Of a stretch of 64,000 nt of DNA, positions 42,004 through 48,265 are shown in pieces (within the stretch, counting starts at the first letter, position 1; each line of letters starts with the position of its first letter). Origin of the DNA: Actinoplanes oblitus (GTDB taxonomy: Bacteria; Actinomycetota; Actinomycetes; Mycobacteriales; Micromonosporaceae); the NCBI RefSeq assembly GCF_030252345.1, contig NZ_CP126980.1, forward strand, positions 1,441,501-1,505,500. The letters run 5' to 3'. Made by a program: the position numbers and the translations under genes. The notes beneath the pieces were generated by a model. That model was not told the DNA's origin and ran no database searches. It saw nothing but the letters and a program-made list of their open reading frames with translations.

Positions 42004-42272
42004 TGTTCGGACTGGGGAAGCGCCGCGAGGTCGTGATGCAGACGATCGTCCCGCCGCACGAGCCGTCCGCCGACGCCCGGCGCGCCGCCGTCCTCGAAGA
42101 GCGGATCGCGGCGGCGGGCCGGCGGATCCACGTGGCGTTGCAAGCACAGTCCCGGTTGGAGGCCGACGACCGGAACGACGAGCTGCTTGATCTGGCATGG
42201 GATCTCCAGCTGGACCTTTGCCTGCGGGCGCCGGGCAGTGCGGAGCCGCCGGTCACTCCGGGGAGGTCCTGA
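42003..42272 (+). CDS. small phage protein of unknown function
   Basis: An 89-residue protein, MFGLGKRREVVMQTIVPPHE, with a long helix RRAAVLEERIAAAGRRIHVA LQAQSRLE. The ATG overlaps the RuvC stop. No family recognised. Confidence 0.58.
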   Translation: MFGLGKRREVVMQTIVPPHEPSADARRAAVLEERIAAAGRRIHVALQAQSRLEADDRNDELLDLAWDLQLDLCLRAPGSAEPPVTPGRS

Positions 42273-42352
42273 TGGATCACCCGGACAGGGTCGCGTGGGC
42301 GATGCTCGCGCTGGTCGTGCTCTGCGCGCTGTGTGCCGGGGGCCGGCGGTGA
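42272..42352 (+). CDS. 26-residue single-helix membrane peptide
   Basis: ATG after an excellent GGGGAGG at seven bases; the peptide is MDHPDRVAWAMLALVVLCAL followed by CAGGRR. It is essentially one membrane helix with two or three Cys at its end. Start and stop overlap both neighbours in the same way as the other genes of the block, which argues for translation. A role cannot be assigned. Confidence 0.55.
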   Translation: MDHPDRVAWAMLALVVLCALCAGGRR

Positions 42353-42933
42353 CCGCGCCGCTGTGCCGCTGCGGTGACGAGCAGGAGGACCACAAGCGCA
42401 AGGCGGCCGGCTGCCGGGCGCCGGACTGCGGGTGCGCGCGGTACGAGCCGTGCGCACCCGCGCTCTCGGCCGACGCCTCGCTGGCGGTCGACGTCGACGC
42501 GCTGCTGGCCGAGGTCCGCGACGACGTCGACCGCGAAGCCGAGCTGCGCCGCGACCTAGCGGAGGCCGTGGCGGTCCGGGCGTCCGTCGAGGCGGAGCGC
42601 GACAACCTGCTGCGCGAACTGAACGAGACCAGCACCTCGCTCTTCCACGCTCGCGGCCACATGGAGGCGTACCGAACCCAGCGCGACCAGGCGACCGAGG
42701 CGATCGGCCAGCAAGGCACGCGAATCGCTGAGCTGGAGGCGCTGCTGGAGCAAGCCGAGCAGTACGCCCGCGACCTCCAGGACGACGGCTCCGTCTTGCC
42801 GGTCGGTCGGGTCTGGGACGAGCACGTCCGCTACCTCTGCACCACGTGCGGCAGCCGGTACCGGGAGTTCCACAACCACCCCTGCGGCCGGCTGGAGCCG
42901 GTCCGCGTCCGCATCACTCTGATCGAGGAGTAG
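42349..42933 (+). CDS. coiled-coil protein with Cys-rich ends
   Basis: A 194-residue protein. The N terminus CRCGDEQEDHKRKAAGCRAP and the end YLCTTCGSRYREFHNHPC carry Cys/His sets that may bind zinc. Between them, about residues 50-150 form a long coiled coil (ELRRDLAEAVAVRASVEAER, then RIAELEALLEQAEQYARDL). No family recognised. Confidence 0.64.
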   Translation: MTAPLCRCGDEQEDHKRKAAGCRAPDCGCARYEPCAPALSADASLAVDVDALLAEVRDDVDREAELRRDLAEAVAVRASVEAERDNLLRELNETSTSLFHARGHMEAYRTQRDQATEAIGQQGTRIAELEALLEQAEQYARDLQDDGSVLPVGRVWDEHVRYLCTTCGSRYREFHNHPCGRLEPVRVRITLIEE

Positions 42934-42940
42934 CACCCGC

Positions 42941-43450
42941 ATGAGCATGACCGTCAACATCTCCGGCACCTTCTCGGAGAAGCACCGGCCCGACAACGGC
43001 CTGGAGCGGGTTGCCGACTTCATGGACGCGAACCGGATCACTCAGGTCCCGGTCGTCGCGATCGTCGAGTGGCACGCCAACGGCGAGAACCAGAAGGGCA
43101 AGAAGATGGCCGTCTCGATCAAGGCGATCGAGCCGGGCATCGAGGGCGACGGCTCCGACCCGGAGGGCACCGGTCAGCAGATCCGCGACCTGCTCGACCA
43201 GCTGCGTAAGCGGCAGGGCCTCGGGTCGATCGAGGACACGCTGTTCTCCGCGCCGCGCGAGGCGTACGACTTCGACGGCGAGACCGGCGAGGGCGGCTCG
43301 CGAGAGCTGGACGGCCAGCTGGAGATGCGGCTCGGCCCGGACGGCGAGCACCAGGTGCCGGAGGCCTCGGCCGAGGAGCTCCTGGCCGAGCGCGAGGAAG
43401 CCAAGGCGGTCGGCGTCCCGGCGGCGGAGTTCTCCGGCGGTGCCGAGTGA
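42941..43450 (+). CDS. early phage protein of unknown function
   Basis: A 169-residue acidic protein: MTVNISGTFSEKHRPDNGLE, VPVVAIVEWHANGENQKGKK, MAVSIKAIEPGIEG, then a charged C-terminal half with EELLAEREEAKAVG. The beta-rich N-terminal part could be a small nucleic-acid-binding fold but nothing is recognised. It has no overlap with the gene before (7-bp gap). Confidence 0.6.
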   Translation: MSMTVNISGTFSEKHRPDNGLERVADFMDANRITQVPVVAIVEWHANGENQKGKKMAVSIKAIEPGIEGDGSDPEGTGQQIRDLLDQLRKRQGLGSIEDTLFSAPREAYDFDGETGEGGSRELDGQLEMRLGPDGEHQVPEASAEELLAEREEAKAVGVPAAEFSGGAE

Positions 43451-43680
43451 TCGGCCCGGACCACTACCGGCAGGCGGTCAGCATCATCGGCGGCATCGGC
43501 GCTCAGCAGGCCGCCGGAGACCCCATCACAATCGCGGAGGCCATCGCCGCCGCGCAGGTGCACGCCACGCTCGCGCTCGCCGCCGCCACGGCGCTCGCTG
43601 CGGCAGACAGCGGCATGCCCCGGGCGGACAAGGACCGCTGGTTCGAGGAAGCAAGCTCGGGTTGGGGTTCCGATGGCTGA
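43447..43680 (+). CDS. small Ala-rich phage protein
   Basis: A 77-residue protein from a coupled GTG: PDHYRQAVSIIGGIGAQQAA, then the Ala-rich helix IAAAQVHATLALAAATALAA and a charged end. No family recognised, although this helical layout occurs often in actinophages. Confidence 0.57.
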   Translation: MIGPDHYRQAVSIIGGIGAQQAAGDPITIAEAIAAAQVHATLALAAATALAAADSGMPRADKDRWFEEASSGWGSDG

Positions 43681-43906
43681 GGTCGCCACCGAGATCGAGA
43701 TCGCGCTGCTGCGTGACGTCGCCGCCGGCCGGGTCGAGGACGACGCCGACTTCACGCCGATGCTGCTCGTCGACGGCGAGCGCACCTCGGTCGCGCAGTC
43801 CATCTGGTCGATGGAGCGCCGCGACCTGGTCGTCCAGCCGTTCACGTCCCGCCGGTGGGCGCTGACCTGCAAGGGCCAGGCCCTCGTCGACGAGGCCGAC
43901 CGGTGA
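43673..43906 (+). CDS. small winged-helix-like phage protein
   Basis: A 77-residue protein: EIEIALLRDVAAGRVEDDAD, VAQSIWSMERRDLVVQPFTS, RRWALTCKGQALVDEADR. The layout of helix, helix and a beta wing with LTxxGxxxV suggests a MarR-like or winged-helix DNA-binding fold. Coupled to the next gene by GTGA. Confidence 0.58.
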   Translation: MAEVATEIEIALLRDVAAGRVEDDADFTPMLLVDGERTSVAQSIWSMERRDLVVQPFTSRRWALTCKGQALVDEADR

Positions 43907-44112
43907 CGCGCTCCGTTCTGGCCGCTGCCGCCCTGATCGTTTTCGGGGCGGCGGCGGTCGCCGCGCTGATCGTCACGGCCCCGGCCGCGCCGACTCCGGC
44001 CACCACGCCGTCGCCGTACGGGATGCCGCTGACCGAGTGCGCCGACGGCTCCTGGTCGACGGCGGCCGGGCCGGACGCGTGCGCGCTACGAGGAGGTGCC
44101 CATCGTGGCTGA
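43903..44112 (+). CDS. small membrane-anchored or secreted phage protein
   Basis: A 69-residue protein. A hydrophobic N-terminal helix (SVLAAAALIVFGAAAVAALI) is followed by a Pro/Thr-rich stretch and two Cys (CADGSWSTAAGPDAC). It may be exported or anchored. No family recognised. Confidence 0.52.
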   Translation: MTRSVLAAAALIVFGAAAVAALIVTAPAAPTPATTPSPYGMPLTECADGSWSTAAGPDACALRGGAHRG

Positions 44113-44431
44113 GCAGTCCAAGACCGTCACGTTCGACCTGGACTGGCAGGGCGACCGCTACCAGGACTTCGAGACCGGCCTCATGCTGGTGCGTCGCGAC
44201 GGCCGAGTGATGTTCGGCTTCATGGGCGGCATGGGGGTGCTGCTGACTCCGGACCAGGCCGAGTCGACCGCCGCCAACCTCCTGGCCGCTTCGGTCGCCG
44301 CCCGGTCCGGCGACGGGCGGCACGGTCGCCGGAACCCGCACTGCTCGAACTGCGGCGACGAGCGCGGCGGGCCAGTCGGGCACGAGATCAGCGAGTGCAC
44401 CTTTCGGCGGGGCGGTGAGCCCGATGCGTAA
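44105..44431 (+). CDS. small phage protein with zinc-ribbon-like end
   Basis: A 108-residue protein. GTG at 44105 is chosen because GAGGAGG lies at proper distance. KTVTFDLDWQGDRYQDFETG, MLVRRDGRVMFGFMGGMGVL are beta-rich, and NPHCSNCGDERGG with a later EC forms a probable zinc site. No family recognised. Confidence 0.57.
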   Translation: MAEQSKTVTFDLDWQGDRYQDFETGLMLVRRDGRVMFGFMGGMGVLLTPDQAESTAANLLAASVAARSGDGRHGRRNPHCSNCGDERGGPVGHEISECTFRRGGEPDA

Positions 44432-44765
44432 CTTCCTGCGCCGCCGGATCGCCCGGCTGCTCAACCGGCTGCCCGGCCAGTGCTCCGTCGACCTGGCGCT
44501 GTGGGCCACCCGGAACACGACGCGCACTACGCCCTGGTCGCCGCGATCGCGCGGTTGTGAGGCGATGTGCGTGCGTGAGTCCTGCCGCTCGATGGGCGAC
44601 CGGATCTCGGCCGAACCGCAGTCGGCGGTCCACTTCATCGGAACCGACATGGGCGTCACCTCGTGCTGCCGTCGGACGCCGTTCGAGCTGCCGCGTGGCG
44701 ATCGGCTGACTGACGACCCGTGGGCCAGCACGTGCCGCACCAGCACTCGGGGAGGTGCCCGGTGA
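44424..44765 (+). CDS. phage protein, apparently frameshifted in the middle
   Basis: As it stands this is 113 residues: MRNFLRRRIARLLNRLPGQC, SVDLALWATRNTT and so on. At GGGCCACC (about 44502) another frame reads GHPEHDAHYALVAAIARL and stops at 44560. Restoring one G in the G run gives a natural gene ending there. The remaining part, from an ATG at 44565 (MCVRESCRSMGDRISAEPQS), would then be a separate gene. A one-base deletion or a sequencing error is likely. Confidence 0.45.
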   Translation: MRNFLRRRIARLLNRLPGQCSVDLALWATRNTTRTTPWSPRSRGCEAMCVRESCRSMGDRISAEPQSAVHFIGTDMGVTSCCRRTPFELPRGDRLTDDPWASTCRTSTRGGAR

Positions 44766-45037
44766 GCCGCGGCGGCAACATCACCACCCGGCTGGACGAG
44801 CCGTACGCGCAGCAGCCCGAGACCCGGGTTGCGGCCACCGCCTACCTGGAACGAACCGGCAACGCCGACCTGCTGGCGGTGCTCGGCCTGGCCGCCGAGC
44901 AGCCTCACCCGAAGATTCCGGCCGCTCCGGTGGCATCCGGGCTCTGCCCGCGCGGTCACAAGCTGCCGAAACACGGCGTGTGCCGCAAGAGCGAGGCATG
45001 CCGCGAGGCCGCCCGGGAGCGGGGGATCCGCGCGTGA
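44762..45037 (+). CDS. small phage protein with Cys/His end
   Basis: A 91-residue protein: RLDEPYAQQPETRVAATAYL, ERTGNADLLAVLGL, then GLCPRGHKLPKHGVCRKSEA C near the end, a Cys/His arrangement fitting a small zinc knuckle. GTG start, coupled to the next gene. Confidence 0.57.
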   Translation: MSRGGNITTRLDEPYAQQPETRVAATAYLERTGNADLLAVLGLAAEQPHPKIPAAPVASGLCPRGHKLPKHGVCRKSEACREAARERGIRA

Positions 45038-45339
45038 TCGAGGTGACCGACGAGATGGTGGCCGCTTCCCTCGATGGCGGCGACGTCTACATCGACGCTG
45101 GCGACATCCGCGAGGGCCTGGCGGCAGTCCTCGCCCTGGTCGAGCGCGACCACCTGCAGCCGACCGCCGAGTCACCACGGTGCTCGGACTGCGGCCGAAC
45201 CGCGCGCGAGCTCCGGCCCTGGCACGAGACGGTAGGCGGCCGGCGCATGGTCGTCGCCCGGCTCGGCCCGACCTGCTGGCGCAAGCGGATGGACACGGGC
45301 GGCGGACGGCAGGCGCTGCCGATCGGCGGTGGGCGGTGA
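45034..45339 (+). CDS. small phage protein of unknown function
   Basis: A 101-residue protein: IEVTDEMVAASLDGGDVYID, AGDIREGLAAVLALVERDHL, then CSDCGRTARELRPWHE. A CxxC set and a later Cys and His could bind zinc. GTG coupled on both sides. Confidence 0.57.
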   Translation: MIEVTDEMVAASLDGGDVYIDAGDIREGLAAVLALVERDHLQPTAESPRCSDCGRTARELRPWHETVGGRRMVVARLGPTCWRKRMDTGGGRQALPIGGGR

Positions 45340-45617
45340 CCCAGGAACCGCTCATCCCCGGGCCGCGCATGGACAGCCACACCGGCATCTGGTCGCGGCT
45401 CAAGGACGCGGACGGCGCCATCGACGCCAGTGCCTGGACGCACCACCTGGACACGAAACAGCACGTCGGGAAGTGCAGCTGCGGCCAGCCGCTGCACCCC
45501 GGCACTCCCTACAAGGTCGGCTCGCGCGACGCCTACCCGGCGGTGTGCGCGGGCCCCGGCCGCCACGACGCCGTCGCGTACGGCCCGCGGCCGGCGAAGA
45601 AGAAGATCCGCAACTGA
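45336..45617 (+). CDS. small phage protein of unknown function
   Basis: A 93-residue protein: TQEPLIPGPRMDSHTGIWSR, DASAWTHHLDTKQHVGKCSC, GQPLHPGTPYKVGSRDAYPA and a basic end. Cys and His residues suggest metal binding. No family recognised. It precedes the initiator-like gene by 13 bp. Confidence 0.57.
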   Translation: MTQEPLIPGPRMDSHTGIWSRLKDADGAIDASAWTHHLDTKQHVGKCSCGQPLHPGTPYKVGSRDAYPAVCAGPGRHDAVAYGPRPAKKKIRN

Positions 45618-45630
45618 AGACGGGACCGAC

Positions 45631-46098
45631 GTGAGCGTCACCGAATCACCACCTGAGCAGCACCCCGTCACCCACCGGCAGTGGACCGAGATCCTCGGCC
45701 GCTGCCGGTTCGGCACCGTGAAGATCGCCGGGAAGAGCTACACCGCGCTGCGGATCAAGGCCGTCGCCGAACGTGTCGCCAGCTTCGCCGACGCCGACGG
45801 CACCCGCGTGCGCCCGGGTATCGCCCGCATCGCTGTCGACCTGGAAACGGACTACCGCACGGTCCGGGATGTCCTGTCGTACTTGCGCCGTCTCGGCCTC
45901 GTGAAGGTGGTACGGGCCGGCGGCGGCACCAAGGCGACCGAGTACCGGCTGACGCTGCCCGTCGACCTGCTCGACCGTGACGACATCGAGGTGTGGTCGC
46001 CGGCGAAACAGGCGCTCGAAATTCGGCGCGCCCAGGAGCGCCACCGCGGTCGAAGAACCCGCCGCGCGGGCCGCGCGGCAAGTCGAGATTGGGTCTGA
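45631..46098 (+). CDS. winged-helix replication initiator-like protein, N-terminal part
   Basis: 155 residues as read. HRQWTEILGRCRFGTVKIAG and ALRIKAVAERVASFADADGT are followed by a clear winged helix: RVRPGIARIAVDLETDYRTV, RDVLSYLRRLGLVKVVRAGG, TEYRLTLPVDLLD. Proteins of this kind occupy the replication-initiator place in actinophages and plasmids. It ends at a TGA within the first repeat of an iteron array. Coding pattern continues in the +1 frame at about 46040 and returns to the original frame after 46132, running to 46566, so this looks like one gene of about 310 codons hit by two compensating indels. Confidence 0.65.
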   Translation: MSVTESPPEQHPVTHRQWTEILGRCRFGTVKIAGKSYTALRIKAVAERVASFADADGTRVRPGIARIAVDLETDYRTVRDVLSYLRRLGLVKVVRAGGGTKATEYRLTLPVDLLDRDDIEVWSPAKQALEIRRAQERHRGRRTRRAGRAASRDWV

Positions 46099-46291
46099 GG
46101 ACTCAGCATCCGACGGGGAGATGTTGGGCCCACAGACTCAGCATTGCCTGTGGATAACTCCGAGTTGTTGGGTCCTGAGGACTCAGCATCGGCCCCGGAC
46201 GGCGGCGAAGTTGTTGGGTCCTCAGGGACCAACATTCGCGGCGATGTTGGGTCCTCTGGGACTCACATGTTGGGCCCACAGGACCCAACCA
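46089..46291 (+). repeat. six iterons, candidate phage replication origin
   Basis: Six imperfect 21-22-bp dyads start at 46089, 46124, 46168, 46214, 46247 and 46270. Consensus TTGGGTCC, two to four bases, GGACTCA, with the best dyad TTGGGTCCTCAGGGACCAA at 46214. They lie inside the initiator-like reading frame and encode repeated peptides such as LGPEDSA and GSSGT. An AT-richer stretch follows at about 46300-46370. This layout mirrors lambda O, where the iterons lie within the initiator gene. Confidence 0.8.
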
Positions 46292-46566
46292 CCACCCAGG
46301 ACCAAGACACAACTACGACCACCCAATCCGGAGAACAGGTTGAAGTAACCGTCACCGTTTCGCGCGCTAGCGGCCCGGCGACGAACCCCGAACCTTCTCC
46401 TCGGCCTGAGCGATGCGATCACGGACTGCCCGCCGGACTCCGGGCCGACGGCCAACCGCTGTGCGCACTCTGCCGTGTCGCCGCCCGCCGACCGGCCGCC
46501 CCGGCGCCGCCCGCCGATACGCCCCTCGCCGCCGTCATCCCGTTTCCGACCCGGAGGGCCTCGTGA
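46144..46566 (+). CDS. initiator-like protein, C-terminal part
   Basis: 140 residues in the same frame as the gene at 45631: NSELLGPEDSASAPDGGEVV, GSSGTNIRGDVGSSGT, LGPQDPTTTQDQD, then a Ser/Thr/Pro-rich linker and ERCDHGLPAGLRADGQPLCA LC, a Cys/His end common in actinobacterial winged-helix proteins of this sort. A separate TTG start at 46144 is possible but weak. The stop overlaps the next GTG by four bases, so this frame is evidently translated to its end. Confidence 0.55.
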   Translation: MPVDNSELLGPEDSASAPDGGEVVGSSGTNIRGDVGSSGTHMLGPQDPTTTQDQDTTTTTQSGEQVEVTVTVSRASGPATNPEPSPRPERCDHGLPAGLRADGQPLCALCRVAARRPAAPAPPADTPLAAVIPFPTRRAS

Positions 46567-46790
46567 AGATCACCAGCACCAAGCAGGCCAACCAGGTGCT
46601 GCACACCCTGCGCCGGCTGGCCAACCTCAGCCGGCCGGGCCTGAGCCGGCGGCTGCACGTCAGCTCGCAGACCCTGCGCGACCGCGAGCAGAACCGGCGC
46701 GGGCTGTCCGTCGACGCGCTGGTCGAAACCGCGAACGTGCTGGGCTACGACGTGATCCTGCTCCGCCGCGAGACCGGGCGGCCCGCGTGA
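46563..46790 (+). CDS. XRE-type helix-turn-helix protein
   Basis: A 75-residue protein: TKQANQVLHTLRRLANLSRP, GLSRRLHVSSQTLRDREQNR, RGLSVDALVETANVLGYDVI. The Cro/C1-like helix-turn-helix is clear. GTG coupled on both sides. It probably regulates the replication genes. Confidence 0.75.
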   Translation: MKITSTKQANQVLHTLRRLANLSRPGLSRRLHVSSQTLRDREQNRRGLSVDALVETANVLGYDVILLRRETGRPA

Positions 46791-47728
46791 AGCAGACCTG
46801 CGTGCGTTGCGGCGCGTCCACGAAGGACGGCTACGTCTGCGCCCGGCCGTGCGCTCAGAGCCTCGCTGAGGATCTTGCACAGGCCGCCGGGCATGCGGAG
46901 GACGCCTGGACCGTGATCGCCCGGCAGACGCGCTACGGAGGCGGTTCCCGGGGCGGTTCCGTCGACGCTTCGCCCGGCGACTTCACCGCCTCGGCGAAGC
47001 TCGCCCCCATCGCGACCGCCGTCGGCGGCTGGACGCGCGTCGTCGCCGAGGAGACCGGGCGCCGGCCCGCCTGGCGCGTCATGAGCGGCCCGTTGTGCCC
47101 GCCCACCGGCCGCCGGTGCGCGCACGGCAGCTGCGAGGCGCTGCGCCGGCGCGAGCCACCACCCGCCCTCGCCCTGGAGCTCGCCTGGCTCGCCCGGCAG
47201 GTCGACTGGCTGCGCCAGCACCCGGCCGCCGACGAGGCGTTCCGCGACCTGACGCACGCCTGCCACCAGCTGACCCGGCTCGTCGACCGGCCCGCCGAGA
47301 AGGAGCTGGTGGGCGTGTGCGACTGCGGGAAGATCCTCTACGCGGTCGAGGGCCGCCGAATCATCCAGTGCCCGATGCCGACCTGCCAGCTGGTCTGGGA
47401 CGTCGAGCGGTCCCGCGACATCCTGCGGCGCCACCTCGGCGACAAGCTGGTCACCGCCAGCGAGGCCGCCAAGCTCGCCGCCTACCTCGACGCCGATCGG
47501 ACCCAAGAGGCGATCCGGAAGCTGATCGCGGCCCGGGTGCGCGACGGCCGGATCGTCGCGCACGGCCAGATCGTCGAGGAGGCCGATGAGGCGGAGATAG
47601 CCACGGCCGCCGAGGAGGACCGCGAGCCAGAGCCGGAGGTCATCCCGCTGTACCGATTCGGCGACGTCGCTGCGGCACTGGCCGCCACGCCGAAGCGGCA
47701 ACGGCGCGAGAGCAAGGTGGCAGCGTGA
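46787..47728 (+). CDS. zinc-ribbon phage protein
   Basis: A 313-residue protein. The N terminus has KQTCVRCGASTKDGYVCARP, a zinc ribbon. The middle has CPPTGRRCAHGSCEALRRRE, and GVCDCGKILYAVEGRRIIQC with CQLVWDVERSRDIL forms a second ribbon. After that, LVTASEAAKLAAYLDADRTQ and EAIRKLIAARVRDGRIVAHG look like a helix-turn-helix. Such proteins sit between replication and packaging genes in many actinophages. Role unknown; a late-gene activator is possible but not shown. Confidence 0.66.
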   Translation: MKQTCVRCGASTKDGYVCARPCAQSLAEDLAQAAGHAEDAWTVIARQTRYGGGSRGGSVDASPGDFTASAKLAPIATAVGGWTRVVAEETGRRPAWRVMSGPLCPPTGRRCAHGSCEALRRREPPPALALELAWLARQVDWLRQHPAADEAFRDLTHACHQLTRLVDRPAEKELVGVCDCGKILYAVEGRRIIQCPMPTCQLVWDVERSRDILRRHLGDKLVTASEAAKLAAYLDADRTQEAIRKLIAARVRDGRIVAHGQIVEEADEAEIATAAEEDREPEPEVIPLYRFGDVAAALAATPKRQRRESKVAA

Positions 47729-47744
47729 CGCACCGTACGCGTAG

Positions 47745-47773
47745 TTGCGGGACTTGATCACGCGCCGTACTAT
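47745..47773 (+). promoter_or_regulatory. candidate sigma-70-type promoter before the late genes
   Basis: TTGCGG, a 17-bp spacer and TACTAT lie in the gap between the early block and the HNH gene. The spacing is ideal and the local AT content is raised. A hairpin at 47818 lies between it and the HNH start, which could serve as an antitermination point. Confidence 0.35.
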
Positions 47774-47817
47774 TCCGGCCATCCGGGACAGACGAACCCT
47801 GCCCGAAAGCTCCGACA

Positions 47818-47841
47818 GGCCCCGCCCGCCAGCGGGGCCTT
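47818..47841 (+). terminator. hairpin terminator ahead of the late genes
   Basis: GGCCCCG and CGGGGCC form a 7-bp stem with an 8-nt loop, followed by TTCGTCGT. It falls between the early and late blocks, 19 bp before the HNH start. Confidence 0.6.
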
Positions 47842-47857
47842 CGTCGTATCCGGGGGT

Positions 47858-48169
47858 GTGCTGGTGCCTAGATCCCAGCACCGCAGCGGCCGGCCCTGGC
47901 GCACAGCGAAAGCCCTGATGCACGCCGCCTACGGGTACACCTGCCACATCTGCGGGCACGGTGGTGCACGGGAAGCAGACCACCTCACGCCCGTGGCCAT
48001 GGATCCAGGGCAGCCCATCGACTGGCGTGCCATGCGCCCAGCCCACGGCAGCAACGCACCATGCCCCACGTGTCCACGCAGAGACGGCAAGCCCAGGTGC
48101 TGCAACCAGGAGCGTGGGACAAAGTCGATCGAGGCCGTGCGCGCCTTCACACCAGCCCAGCCCTGGTGA
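47858..48169 (+). CDS. HNH endonuclease
   Basis: A 103-residue HNH nuclease: HAAYGYTCHICGHGGAREAD, HLTPVAMDPGQPIDW, RPAHGSNAPCPTC. The two CxxC pairs hold a structural zinc and DHL with the later His and Asn form the active site. In HK97-like phages an HNH next to the terminase is needed for cos cleavage and packaging. GTG start; a second GTG two codons on is possible. Confidence 0.85.
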   Translation: MLVPRSQHRSGRPWRTAKALMHAAYGYTCHICGHGGAREADHLTPVAMDPGQPIDWRAMRPAHGSNAPCPTCPRRDGKPRCCNQERGTKSIEAVRAFTPAQPW

Positions 48170-48265
48170 CGTTGATTTTTTGCAAAATGGACATCTGGAC
48201 GACCCCGCGCCCAGGCGCCCTTTTCTCCCCCCGCAGCGTCCCCGACCCCGCACGGAGGGCTACCG
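48170..48265. other. gap before terminase, candidate cos region
   Basis: 96 bp without a gene. It opens with an AT-rich patch (TTGATTTTTTGCAAAATGG, 48174-48192) that stands out sharply in this GC-rich phage, then a Pro-codon-like C-rich stretch. Between HNH and terminase genes is where cos sites of related phages are often found. No small terminase gene is recognised here. Confidence 0.4.

Noticed and set aside
46089..46291. Repeats near the initiator as a CRISPR array
   Set aside because: Spacing is irregular (23 to 46 bp), copies vary, each is a dyad, and they overlap a reading frame; iterons fit better.
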